A stretch of 64,000 nucleotides of DNA from Pratylenchus scribneri (lineage: Eukaryota; Nematoda; Chromadorea; Rhabditida; Pratylenchidae): assembly GCA_030063045.1 (NCBI GenBank), contig JAQSEB010000177.1, positions 186,001 through 250,000 on the forward strand. Direction: 5' to 3'. Each line of letters begins with the position of its first letter. Position 1 is the first letter of the stretch. The position numbers and the translations under genes were made by a program. Positions 10,987 through 26,046 of this stretch are shown piece by piece. The notes beneath the pieces are model-generated. The model made no database searches. It was not told where the DNA came from and was given only the letters and a program-made list of their open reading frames with translations.

Positions 10987-13508
10987 TTAAAATTCATCCT
11001 CTTCCGGTCCCATCATTGGCTCTGTTGAGTTGTAATGTTCACCGAGGGTATATGCTTGAGTATGGTATGTGATTAGCAAAGGTGGGCCATTGGCTTCCCC
11101 AAAAACGGATTTTTGTCCATTTGCCCGTAACACTTCAATTTGATGGCCCAATAAAGTGCTAATTGCGTGAAGCTGGAAATAAATTGGAATCAATTAATAA
11201 ATATAATATTTAATTTAAGTATTGAAAACAGAAATTGGTAGAAACCAATGAAAAACTTGAGCTGGGTTTCGAGTCAACATTCATGGTTAAGTCAAGTTAG
11301 AAATTCAAAGCCTAAGTCAAGACCAAGGCGGCTCAAAAGATCAAGTTGGAAAATTTAGGGTCTCCTAATATCTGATTGAAAATGTTTGAAAAGATTCTAA
11401 CGGTTCAGTGGTTTGTAATTTGTACTAGAACTTCAAACCTAATACCCAATCGATAGATATCATCAACGCATCGAATAATATTAATTTGTCATGGCTTGTC
11501 AACATTACAATTTATTAAACCATCTAAATCTAAACCGATTTAGGTTTAAAACTACTTTTTAGATTTATTTATGCCAAATCATTATCATATCAAATGATAC
11601 ATCTCGTCGGTCGTCGATAGCTATCGATTAAGTTTTGGATTTGTAGATGATATAGGACAAATTACTGAACGCTCTACGGTTACAATCTATTTGACATTTT
11701 CAATATTTTTTCCGACAAATTAAATACTTTTGGATAATTTAATTATTAATATATTAATTATTAACCTCGGGTTCTCCGCCCCAATTTCCTCCTTCCGAAC
11801 ACATTTTGGCAATTTTATTATCACAATAATCCAAGAATTCTTCTTCTTTCAATGGATTTCCATCCGGGTCGACCAAAAATGGCAAAAACTCGTCTTTGTG
11901 ATGTTTTATATGGTCGGCGGCCAATTGACGAAGTTTTTTCATTGAATACTACACAAAATAAATAAATAATGAAAGGCAATTTTTTACCCTATTTTTCCCC
12001 AAAAAAGTAGTTTTTGATTTCTAATAAATCTGAAACCGGTTTTTGTACCTTACAAACCTTAAATCATTTTGTTAGGTCTCAACGAGACGCGTCTTTTGGT
12101 ATATAAAGTGTCAGGTTTTGCTCCAAAATTAAAATGGTTTAAAACCAAAAACTGGAAAAAATTGTTTAAACGGTTTAACTCGCTCAATTTCGGTTTAAAC
12201 TGAGAAATTTATATGTCAAAATAGGCGTCTCGATAAGATCTACAAATTGGTATGAGGTTTGTAGGATCTAATCTAAAACCGGTTTCTGATTTATTAGAAG
12301 TCGATAACTACTTTTTTGGGTAAAAAATGGGGTAACAAATTTGCATAAAAACAAACATTTCCTCCTCCCAATTGCCGTAGATCACATTGATGTGCCAGCG
12401 CACTGAAAAGACAATCTCCATCCGGCGGAATTTCGTGAATTTGTAATCCCCGTTGGGTCAACAATCTTTGCAGTGCATTTCGTTCTTTACGGCCTTCACT
12501 GGACTCCGCATTCCTTTGATCCTCTGCTTCAGCCGCTGCTCGTGCCAATGCCTGCTTTTTGCGTTTTTCTTCCTTAATTAATTGATATTAATTATTTATA
12601 ATTAATTTAAAATGGAGAAAAAACAATGAAAATATGGAAAATATAGCGGTTTAATTGTTTGTTCTAAACCTCCAAACCATATAAAAATCAATAGATCTCT
12701 TCAAGGCGCATCCTAGTTTTTAACCAAAAACCGTTAAGGGTTTAAATATTTTTGATCAAACTATGCCAAATTTTACACCAATTGATGCTTCTTGATGGGA
12801 TCTATCGATTGCAGGCCCGGCGCCAGGGGGGTGCAACTTGGGGCCCGGGCTCCCCCGAAATCGGGAAAAATCCGGAAAAATAGGGGTAAATTGGAAAAAA
12901 AAGAGGAGAAAAAATAGGAAAAAAATGTCGAGGAACCCCTCCAAAAACCCTAATAAGGATCCCCCAAAAAAAATCCTGGCGCCGGGCCTGATCGATTGGG
13001 TAAATAGTTTGGTAGTCTGGGCCAAACCAATGAACCGCTAATCTTTTCGCCATTTTCATTGCTTCCCTTAAAATTATCGTTAATTTTACCTTCTTTTTCT
13101 GTGCTTTTGTCAGTTGAATTTCCTTGAATTTTAAGCTGGGCATTACGTCTCCTTTATCCACATTATTTTCTTCATTTTGACTTTGCTTCATTTCATCATT
13201 TAAATTTGTTTCATTTCCATTATTTATTCCAATTTTCTCAATAGAATTTGTCAATTTTTCCAATTCTTCTTTGTGCCGTTCACTTAATTCCTTCTCCAAA
13301 TTCTCAATTTGTTGTGCAATTTCCTTTTTCTTCTTTTTGTCATTTTTCTGTATTGAATGCTTCATTGCAGTTATTTTAGCTAAAAAATTTAAAAGTTGAA
13401 TTTTTAGAAGAGCCAAAAACCTTGTAAATCCTTGCGTTCTTTGTTTTGCGTTGATTTCAGCTTTTCCACCGGATCAAATTCTTTATCAAAATTTTCACTA
13501 TCGGTCAT
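10987..13508 (-). CDS. OTU-domain deubiquitinase, OTUD6B-like
   Basis: Cysteine deubiquitinase of the OTU family. Exons: 13508-13421, 13379-13090, 12572-12357, 11948-11766 and 11172-10987, giving 320 residues with all phases consistent. Residues 1-126 form a charged coiled-coil region with KDLQAKITAMKH and QKNDKKKKKE, the OTUD6 signature. The OTU domain spans about 165-310: the catalytic loop IPPDGDCLFSAL puts Asp at about 177 and the nucleophile Cys at about 180, and the catalytic His lies in TLGEHYNS (about 305). Exon 4 carries DEFLPFLVDPDG. The first intron is only 41 bp. Introns hold M1 and M3 elements, the latter carrying a nested 8-bp-TSD element. The start codon lies 249 bp downstream of the MATH-BTB A stop. 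Confidence 0.94.
11385..11705. repeat. M3 element in an OTUD6B-like intron
   Basis: 'gaaaatgtttgaaaagattc' and 'ggttcagtggttt' mark the left end. A diverged inverted end is visible near 11660-11700. Confidence 0.6.
12003..12317. repeat. M1 element in an OTUD6B-like intron
   Basis: A near full-length palindrome from 'agtagtttttgatttctaa' to 'ttattagaagtcgataacta', flanked by 'ttttaccc' and 'gggtaaaaa'. Confidence 0.9.
12625..13065. repeat. M3 element split by a nested element
   Basis: The outer palindrome starts 'caatgaaaatatggaaaa' and ends 'atcttttcgccattttcatt'. It is interrupted at its core by the element at 12812-12990. Confidence 0.75.
12812..12990. mobile_element. hAT-like non-autonomous element with 8-bp TSD
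   Basis: Perfect 16-bp terminal inverted repeats: CAGGCCCGGCGCCAGG at the left and its complement at the right. The element is flanked on both sides by the exact duplication ATCGATTG (12804-12811 and 12991-12998). Its 179 bp have no coding capacity. The CAG start and 8-bp duplication fit hAT elements; this is inferred because no transposase is present. Confidence 0.88.
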
Positions 13509-13757
13509 CTTTATTATTTATTTTATTGTTCAAAGCTTAATATAGCAATTCCTTAATAATTGAATTGTCATAACATAAAATTGGATGATTTTTAGATAAA
13601 AATGTGTACAAAAACATTCAGAAAAATATTTATAATTTTTTGAGTGCATTTATTTTATGCAAATGCAAAATATGAAAAATTGATCAAAAATTTAATAAAA
13701 TAAATGGAGAAAAAAATGTTAATCAATCCTCAAATATTTAGCTATTTTTTGTTGAAT

Positions 13758-16118
13758 TTATGCCATCAATATTTGCTCCACCAATTGTTTGTCAGCTAAA
13801 ATTGCTTCCCATCCTTCCGTTTCCTTCACCTTTAAAATTATCCAAAATATTTATTTTCGGTAAAATGTTTATTAACCTCATTCATGTGCTGTTTAATAAA
13901 GTTGATTGCATGGGCCTTGAGGTGCTTGGCTGGATATTGATTTGCCAATAGCAACAACGCGCAAACATTTCCACTCGCCATTGAATTGACCAATTTGCGC
14001 TCACAGAGAAGCTTAAAAAATTAAAAGTGAAAAGAAAATAATTTAAAAATTTGATCCTTTCCTGTTTCATCGGGAGAGGGGGGAGGCAAGTCGATTAAGA
14101 ATAAGATGATAAAAAGATCCTATTCGTCATATTCTTCATATCCTCATCATCTTATTCTTCTTCTTCATCATCATACTCATTATTTTCTTCTTCACATCCT
14201 CATCATCATCACTCTTCTTCATTTATTCTTCTTAATCGCCTTGCCCCCCGATAACAGGAGTACCAAAAAATTAAATGTTTACCTTCAAACGAGTTAGCTC
14301 ATATTTGTCGGCGGCAATCAGCAAATCTTCAGCCATTCCTTCCTCCAAATCGGGTTCTTTTCCGCTATATCTAAAAATCAATATTTAAAAAATTGAAGAA
14401 ATCCGATGAAACCGTACATGAAGCGGAGCATTTTGTCGATCACAGCACCCTTAATGTCCACAATTTCGATAGTATTGCTGTTTCTCTCGAGCATTTCATG
14501 CTAGAACATTGCCGCAAAAACTGGCGATCGACATCCCAAAATGCATTTGTGGACCTAATAAAATTGATTTGAAATTGTTCAATGTTTCTTGAACCTTATA
14601 TTCTTTCTCATCTTCCGAATTGATTTTGCAGTCGGTGAACAAACTTTTCTCATACAAATGGCTCATATCCTCCAATGCTCGGCATTCCGGCACTTTGACA
14701 TCCGGCAATGGGGCCTTTTCAACCTTTTTTATAATTATAAATTAATTGTTTGTTCTTTTTCTGTAAATTTTGTTATTGGGGGGGGGGACAATGATTATCG
14801 CTTATCGGGGGGGGGGGGGGGGGGTGAAGAAGAAGAATAATGATGATAATGAGTGATGATAATGAGGAGGATGATACTGACGAAGAGAATGAAAATCATC
14901 CTCATTTTTAACCATCGTCTTCTTCTTCCTCATCTAAATCATCATCACATCTGACATCTTCTTCACCCTCATCTTAATTATCATCCTCATAAACTATGTA
15001 AAACTTCTAATAGAAGCCCCCGCTCTAGTAGAAGCCCCCGCTCTAGTAGAAGCCCCCGCTCTAATAGAAGCCCCCTTTCCATTGAAAATTTTTTTTTCGC
15101 AAATAACCAATTTTAGGTGAAATTAAGCTGAAAAGCCGATTTTAAGCCGAAATAAGCATTTTTTGTTTCACAAAAATTTCCAGCCTCGGAGGGTCTCTGA
15201 AATTTATAGGCCCCGGGGCTTCTATTAGAAGTTTTACGGTAATTTGATTTTTTATCTACAAAAAATATACCAATTCTTGTTGGACTATCAGTTGGCATAT
15301 GATTGTGAGTCGATCACCGTCAAGGTATCCATTTTCCTCCTTGAATAGGTCTTCCTTTTTAATCAAATCATTTCCCCATTGGTCATCTCGGTTGAATTTA
15401 AGATATTCTTTTTGTACTAAAAAATGTAATTTTCACAAAAGAAAATGCAGCATTACCGGATATCAGCTCAACTTCTTCACCGTTTGATGCAAGTATTGAA
15501 ATCTGGTATTTCGCTTGCACTTCCTCATTATTAGGGTTGACGATGTATAATAGGTAAAGCGAAACACAATCCTTCGATTCTTCTTCATTTCCATTTGGAT
15601 AAATTTGCATTCGCCATTTTAAAAGTTGGCGATTTGGCGCCGTGGCACTTTTTATATGAAAAAATGGATTAAGTAAAACATACTATTTAATTTATATTTT
15701 GTTTTATAAATATATAGGTAATTTACTACTTATTGGATTATAAAAATTCCAGCATTAAATTTGAAAAATTCTAAGGACCGCAAAATTCCTATATTAAATA
15801 TTAGGATGACAAATATGATTCAGGACTATATTTAAGTAGTATACTTGGGATTCTTTATTATGAAGTAAAAAAAATACGTGAATTCCGTAGAGAGAATATA
15901 TTCGCCATTTTTATTCTGCCGTTTGGAAAAATTGTCTATCTTTAAATTGACTGAATTATAAAAAACTAATAGAAATATACAACCATCCAGACAAATTTTT
16001 CACTGAAAAAATTAAGAAAATATTAGGTATTTAAAAAGTATTTTTACGTTGTAGTTTTCAGTTGGTTGGTGCAGAAATTGTATTTGGTTGCACTTTGATT
16101 TTGATTGTTGTCCGACAT
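13758..16118 (-). CDS. MATH-BTB protein A (SPOP-like), with an in-frame stop
   Basis: SPOP-type substrate adaptor of cullin-3 ubiquitin ligases. Exons: 16118-16048, 16002-15984 (19 nt), 15939-15878, 15647-15457, 15416-15271, 14723-14595, 14554-14418, 14370-14283, 14011-13877 and 13829-13758, 350 codons in phase. The MATH domain covers about residues 25-160 (EKFVWM, IDNFS, WRMQIYPNG, LKFNRDDQWG, DGDRLTIICQL). The BTB domain follows (VPECRALEDM, FTDCKI, VHKCILGCRSPVFAAMF, FIYSGKEP), then a BACK-like tail. A TAG at 14503-14501 (about codon 224) replaces the residue after AAMF inside the BTB fold. The reading frame resumes cleanly afterwards, so this is a recent null allele, a pseudogene or a base error. 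Paralogue B lies at 61591. Confidence 0.85.
14055..14265. repeat. GAT-rich inverted-repeat element in MATH-BTB A
   Basis: The left 'gggaggcaagtcgattaaga' is mirrored by the right 'cttaatcgccttgcccccc' and then 'gataacagg', with trinucleotides between. It belongs with the element in the ELMOD intron. Confidence 0.7.
14760..14995. repeat. Poly-G tracts followed by GAT/GAA repeats
   Basis: Runs of 10 and 18 G near 14780-14822 precede imperfect GAA/GAT and TCATC trinucleotides, with a dyad around 14900. Same composition class as the two preceding GAT elements. Confidence 0.65.
14996..15238. repeat. M10 inverted-repeat element with an internal 18-bp tandem
   Basis: The left end TAAAACTTCTAATAGAAGCC is inverted at the right ('cttctattagaagtttta'). 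Inside are three and a half copies of 'tagaagcccccgctc'. A diverged relative is at about 39060-39290. Confidence 0.75.
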
Positions 16119-16911
16119 AACTGGATGTTAATTGTTTTAAAATTTGTGATTTTTGAGCTGAGAATTATTAAATGTGTTTTAGTGAAGAAATATGAATACT
16201 AGAAAAAATATTGTTGAAAATTTTATGCGGAAAATACGATGCCGTTGTTAGTTATTATGAAAATTGATGGTTCTAGCGCGTTTCACCGAAAAAGGTTCGC
16301 AAAAGACATTTTATCCAAACCGGTTTTCGGCTATTTACAGGAGTTAACCAAAAAACCAATGATGTTTTCGGATTTAGCATGTAGTAAAACCCTTAAAACC
16401 AGTTTCCTGGCAAAAACATGGTTTGATTGAAATGTTTTAACAGACTTTTTCAGTGAAACGCGTAAACACGAAAATTGACCTTTATTATAGTTTTCAATAT
16501 TCACAGAGATTAGGTATAAGTGTACTTCTTATAATGCTTTCTTAAAAGTTAACGATCCAACATTCTGCTACACTACACTATTAGTACATTGGATCATATA
16601 GTGAAAAAAATCAAATTATCCTAAATCTGTGAAAGTTAAAATTTTAGAAGGCATAGATATTTTCGGGGAAAAATATCTAAGTTAAAAAAATATCTAGAAA
16701 AAATTTTAAATTTTTTGGCGTTATGTTTGTTTACATAGATTAGATTATTGAGTTTTTTTCTTTTTTGTCAAAGAAAAATTGTTAACCAATAACCATAACG
16801 CATAACCATCATTCCTTGTTCCCTTAAACTAACTGAATTAATAAAAACCTCCAAACGGAGTATTAATAAATTAGTTTTTTAATTTTCAGCATTATTTTAT
16901 CAGAATAAAAA
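16119..16911. other. Shared upstream region of two divergent genes
   Basis: About 790 bp lie between the MATH-BTB A start (minus) and the rsr-2-type start (plus). It holds one inverted-repeat element at about 16276-16463, with ends 'gcgcgtttcaccgaaaaag' and 'ctttttcagtgaaacgcg' (M12). I see no gene. Promoters for both genes are expected here but no motif stands out. Confidence 0.6.
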
Positions 16912-19900
16912 ATGTATAACAATATTGGTCTGGCCACTGCACGTGGTTCAGGCACAAATGCCTATGTTCAATCCAATGTTGCACATTTGAACTTTTCACG
17001 GGTATAAAGAACAAATTAATTCTAATTCCTATAACATTTTCAGAACAAAATTGTTTACAATGCGGAGGAGGATATTGCAAAAGCGGAAGCTGAAGTGAAC
17101 AAGACACCGAATTTGGAATTGTTGGACCATGAATACAAACGTTTAATCGAGATAAAATGCGTTGAATTTGAGGATTTGATGGAGGGCAAGGTTTGTAAAA
17201 TAACAAATAATATTAAAGTGAGAAATTATACGAATAATAAGGAAGTTTAAGAGCACACTTTGTAAAGGTGCAGGGAGGTCCTTTACATTATTAGTTGGTT
17301 TTGCAGCCTTACTCTTAAAAGGTTATGATTTAAGATTAGATTAGTGTTAGGCTTATAAAAAACCAAGAATGCTAGAGTTTATCAGTTTATAATTAAATTT
17401 TACCCAAAAGATTTTCAAAAATGTCTTATAAACAGTTCCTTTACTTTTGCTAATTGCGAACTTAAACTTATAGCAAGTTCCGAATAATTTAATATTTAAA
17501 CGTTCACTTTCTAGTTATATTTGTATATTAACCTATTATTTTATCAACAGGATATTCCTGGGATAAATTTAGAGTTTATAATTTTACTTTATCATTTTCT
17601 TCTAAAATATGGGAAATGGGATCAACCCAAAAATTCTGGCAAAAAAAATTGAAAAATTAAGTCAGGATGTCATAGCTTAGTCTAGAGCCATAACTAAGAT
17701 TTGGATCACCGGTTATAGAGAGTATAGTTAGAGTTTTAAGAAATTTTTTCTAAGCAGTTTGAAATAAATTCTAAAATAACCCAAAAATTTGTGCAGGGAT
17801 TTAGCGAGGAAGAAATCGATGCCAAAGTGAATGAATATCGCAAATTGCTGTTCAATGAATTCGAAAATGGTCGACTGAACATGGATGAACAGCTGGATTT
17901 ACGGAACACCCATTCACGGGCAAAAGTGGCCAAAGACTCGCGGGAGAATATGCGATGGGCGCTGGGAATTGATGCGGCATTTGTGGACGGATCCTCGCTG
18001 GAAAAGTTGAAAAAAGCCGGTGAAACTGTGATTAAAGAGGCGGCGGCCAAATTGGAAGGAAAAGATAAAGCGGAAATGGACAAAGAGATGGAAAAATCGC
18101 TGATGGAAAAGTTGTTGGAGAAGATCAAAAAGAAGAAGGAGAAAAAGAAGGAAATTCAGCGGATGAAGAAGGCAATGCGAAAAGGCAAAAAGGCCGAAAG
18201 TAGCAGCAGTAGCAGTGAAACCACCGGTAAAAATTAGGAAAAATTGTTAGAAAAATTATTGCAAATTAGTTGGAAATTTATAAATTCCGGGATTTATTAA
18301 TTGCTGGCCTTTGGCCTAGTAAAATTTTGGAATCTCGGAATTTAGGCTGCTGGCCTGGCAGCCTAGAGAATCGAGAATTGTCTCACTCGACTCGGGAGTC
18401 GGGACTCGTAATGATCGATTTAGTCTTATGAAATTTCAATTTTAAACCGATTTGAGCTCGTTTTGAAAATTTGAACCGTTGTTTAAACCCAAAATGGTTT
18501 ACTTGTATTTAAACTAAAACTAAATCCTAACTAGTTTAGTTGTTGTTTAAACCCAAACCAGTTTAGGTTCACTAACTTTTGCCTAAGTCATAATTCTGGG
18601 TTGAAAATGAAATTTCATAGACAAAATCGACCTTGCCGAATGGAATGAGCCAATTCTCAAGCCTTTAGGTTGCCTAGAAAGTAGAAACCGAATTTTCAAA
18701 AAAATTTGTTAGCCTAGCATTTAAAAATTCCGGAATTTTACTCATTTCCAATATTTACTGCAAAAAAATGAATTTAAATTATCCATTTTAACAGTGGCGT
18801 AACCAGAAAAAAATTTCGGGGGTTGCAAAAATTTTTGAGAGGGGGCAATTTTTGCGAAATGGCCCCGCAGGGAAAATTTTTTAATAAAAAAAGGCCGCGC
18901 AGCGTAAAATTTGAGCTAAAAATTGCCGCGCAGCGAAAAATTTGAGCTAAAAATGGCCGCGCAGCGAAAAATTTGAGCTAAAAATGGCCGCGCAGCGAAA
19001 AATTTTTTCTCCCAAAAGGGTCCCCCCTTTACTTTTTTTTTTCCCAATTTTTCATTTCGGGGGTTGCTTGCAACCCCCTAAATCCTTTTCGGGGGTTGCA
19101 CGTGCAGCCAATTCAACCCCCTGGTTACGCCACTGCATTTTAAGATTCATCCACCGATTCTTCATCATCCGGCTCCGATGATTCTTCCTCATCCGATTCA
19201 TCATCCAGTTCATCCTCTGAAGAAGAGCGAAAAAGGAAGAAGAAGAAATTGGCGACAAAAAGGAAGAGAAATGAGTCAAACGGGAAAACCAGTGATGGGA
19301 AAAAATTGAAGAAGCCAAAGAAAGAAGAAAAAGATTATGAGGAAGAATACAAAAGGTTTGCATTGATATTATAGCCCAAATTTGTTTTTCAAATACCCAA
19401 CCAAAAATAGTAATTTAATTTGTGACCAATGACCATATCAGCTTCAAACATCATTGAGCATTAATTTATTTGCTCATTCGATTCAGAATAGTAGATTTAG
19501 ATAGGAAAATGTTAATTCTGACCCAGCTCAGATTTAATTCATTCCAAAAATGTAAAACCATTCTAAAGACCGAAAGAAACTACAGGTAGTCCTAGGGTTC
19601 ATGATTTTGATTTGAAATTAAAATCTTATAAACGATAAACCAAACCAACTCTTAACGAATCAATTGAGCAATAGATTTATGCTCTATGGTAAATTAGAAT
19701 TAGAATAAGCCGAAAATGGGAATGGCTGAGACTGCAACATATAAGTAAATTGGGAATTGGAATTGGACATAGCAAAATATGTTACTAATGGTTTTTGTCC
19801 CCTACAAGGGAATGATGATGAAGAAGATAACTTCAGCTTCATCCTCGTCTTTATCATTATCTTCATCCTTTCCCTCATAAGGGACAAACTCCATTACTGC

Positions 19901-21404
19901 CCAAAAAATTTTAATTTAGAATTAGCTTTAGATTAGGGCTTGATAGGAATCTTAAATAAGCTTAATTTGGTCAAGTTTTATGGCCTTGAAAAATGTTAAT
20001 TTTTTGAGAAAAATAATTTTGATTAATTGAAAAATTTATTCAAAATTCAAATTTCCATTTTCAGTCATCGCCATGAAAAATCGTCGAAAAAACATTCCAC
20101 CTCGAACACCAAAGCATTGTTGGAGCCAAAACAAGAACCACCGGAGACTCCCAGAGAAGAACTTTATCATCATCATCAACAAAAAATGTTCGCCCCACCG
20201 CCCCAATCAAGACGAAATGAACGGGAACAACGGGAATGGGTGGACCGCAGTGGCAGAAGGGAAGGAAGGGAAAGGGATGATGAGGGGGATAGACGAAGAG
20301 AAGAACGGAGCAGCCGAGGAGGTCGAGAATGGAAGGATGAACGAGGTGGAGGTGGCAGACATAATCAGCACCAACAGGTTTTGGCTGAAAAAAATAAATA
20401 TTATTTGTTTTAAACCGAAAAAGGCAATTCGGAATTCGGTGCCTGATGGGTCATTCTTTTGGCCATAGCTTATAAAAGAACTACTAATAATGAGAAGGCA
20501 ATATACCATTTTAAAGCCAAAAGTCTTTTCTACAAATTATCTTAGTAAAAATTAAAATTTCGTTTTAAAAAAACAGCTTTTCCTCAAAAATTTGGCTATA
20601 TTCCTATTAAGATATAGCTTTTATAAATAAAATTTTAAAAAATTTATAGAAAATACAGGAAATTTTGAGTTTTTGAATGGTAAATCGCTTTCTCAGATTA
20701 GTTAATTTTATTAATTATTTGTTGATAGAAAGCTATGGCCAAAGAATACCCAGACTAAAACGGGGGGGGGGGGTTTTACTTGCCAACCTGTCGCAGTTTA
20801 TAATAACTCATCAAGGATTAAATCAATTTTGATGATTTTAGTATCAAATTAAAGAGCAGACTTTTGGCTATCAAATGAATATTAATATTATTTAAATTGG
20901 TTCAAAATTGATGGAATTATGGACAAAAACCATTTAAAATGACCTTTACTATGGATTTGCCAAATTTTCTTTGGTTTTTTGAGCATAACTTAATCAATTC
21001 TGAACCAATTTAAATAAAATTAATATTCATTTTATAGCCAAGAATCTGCTCTTTAATTTGGTACCAAAATCATCAAAATTGGTTCAGCCTTTTATGAGTT
21101 ATTTTTAATGGCGCCGAGTTGGGATATATCTCATTGAACTCGGCCATCTCTAATCGATACCCGCCTTTAATTTAAATAAAACCATAAATTGCAGAGAAGC
21201 ACGGCGGCCGATTTTTTCGATGAAGATTTGCCCATAAAAAGAGGAGGAAGAAGAGGACGAGATGATAGCCATGGTCGAAAAAGGGAGGCAGACCGACGCG
21301 ATCGACAATACGACCGCGGGGGACGACAAGGCGGAGGCGGAAGATCGCGAAGTCGAAGTCCGGCAAAGCCAACAAATCGACGATCAAGAAGATCACGTTC
21401 ATGA
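16912..21404 (+). CDS. rsr-2: SR-related splicing factor, SRRM2/CWC21 type
   Basis: Component of the catalytic spliceosome; the Cwc21 N-terminus binds Prp8 and Snu114. Exons: 16912-17001, 17044-17190, 17797-18226, 19145-19355, 20065-20377 and 21195-21404, giving 466 residues with consistent phases. The start [20 protein letters not shown] is the family's most conserved stretch. The Cwc21 box follows ([20 protein letters not shown]), then a helical charged region, Ser-rich and Lys-rich tracts, an Arg/Glu/Asp-rich segment, and a C-terminal RS tail ([19 protein letters not shown]). The intron before exon 4 contains an inserted element whose target duplication abuts the acceptor. Introns also hold M4, M6 and M7. 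A polyadenylation signal lies 132 bp past the stop. Confidence 0.95.
18408..18642. repeat. M7 element in the rsr-2-type gene
   Basis: 'gatcgatttagtcttatgaa' at the left, and inverted 'tttcatagacaaaatcgacc' at the right. Confidence 0.7.
18792..19135. mobile_element. hAT-like non-autonomous element next to a splice acceptor
   Basis: Perfect 15-bp ends (CAGTGGCGTAACCAG and its complement) are flanked by the exact 8-bp duplication CATTTTAA (18784-18791 and 19136-19143). The interior has four copies of a 31-bp unit carrying GCCGCGCAGCGAAAAATTT or a close variant. The right duplication plus the next base (g19144) form the 'ttttaag' acceptor of rsr-2-type exon 4. Confidence 0.93.
19795..19895. repeat. 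Short GAT-rich hairpin element
   Basis: 'tttgtcccctacaaggga' at the left is mirrored by 'tccctcataagggacaaa' at the right, with GAAGAT/CATCTT trinucleotides between. Confidence 0.6.
20440..20755. repeat. M6 inverted-repeat element
   Basis: 'attcttttggccatagctt' is mirrored by 'aagctatggccaaagaat'. Possible relatives are at about 42.2-42.46 and 50.1-50.5 kb. Confidence 0.6.
20770..21140. repeat. M4 inverted-repeat element
   Basis: Mirrored blocks 'tcaaattaaagagcaga' and 'tctgctctttaatttg', with 'aataactcatcaagg' at the left end. Copies occur at 22.37-22.79, 31.8-32.05 and 34.84-35.2 kb. Confidence 0.8.
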
Positions 21405-21535
21405 AGAATATATTTGGAGTGGATGAATGAATGGATATGGATCATATATAAATGATGATGATGACGATTATTTTGGATTTGATTTAAACACAAAAAATGT
21501 AACCCGTAAAGTTGATGATAATTTTTTATTTATGG

Positions 21536-21541
21536 AATAAA
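21536..21541 (+). terminator. Polyadenylation signal of the rsr-2-type gene
   Basis: AATAAA, 132 bp after the stop codon, in a T-rich stretch. Confidence 0.55.
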
Positions 21542-21671
21542 ATTTGTAATCATCAAACTTATATATTGGCATTGGAAATATTTTTAATTGATAAGTAAAA
21601 ATCTTCGGATTGCTTTTTTAATATCTATTAATTTTTATAATTTTACTATTTTACAAAATTATGAGAAAACA

Positions 21672-22015
21672 TTTTAATGCCGAAAGATTTACATTCTTTT
21701 GCCGAACAATTGGTTTTTCTTGGATAACTTTTTAATGATTGATCCCAGATCTTATAGTAAATCTTTTACCCTTTTATAGATTTCGTCTAGATGCATCGTT
21801 TGAAATATAATTTCATGGTTTGGCCAAAATTCAAGGTTTTAAACCACCCAGTTTTATTTTTTGAACTTTTTGGTTTTTAAACCAAACCCCCGACAATCTA
21901 TAGGCCAATCGATGCGTCAACGAGCTCTATCGAATTGAATAAGGTTTATAGGATCTAATTGTAAGATCCAAGTATTAAACTTTCAGCAAAAGAATGCAAA
22001 TCTTTCGGCAAAAAA
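21672..22015. repeat. M2 element upstream of the TGT gene
   Basis: 'attttaatgccgaaagattt' at the left and 'aaatctttcggcaaaaaatt' at the right, with the core 'ctagatgcatcgtttg' and 'cgatgcgtcaacgagctc'. It ends 65 bp before the TGT start codon. Confidence 0.8.
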
Positions 22016-22079
22016 TTGGCACCCCTAATTATATATGAATAAACAATTCAAATATTTTATCAGCAGAGGACTGCGGACT

Positions 22080-25811
<3,732 letters not shown>

Positions 25812-26046
25812 CATGATTTTTTCCAATTTTTCAATTAATTTTGAGCTTATTCATATTTTTGTTGGTGGAGTAGGATCTCATCAATTTTTGTTATATTTGT
25901 TGTTTTCTTTTTGTTTTATTATTTGGGAATAAAATGATATTTTTTGCTTTTGAATATATAAATGAAAAGGTCGCCAATTTTTACCGAAAGATTAATATAA
26001 CTTGTGTATTTTATCTTAGAACTTATAAACCTAATAACATTCGGTA

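Noticed and set aside
12802..13416. 204-residue minus frame
   Set aside because: It is OTUD6B-like exon 2 read through its donor into M3 and the nested element.
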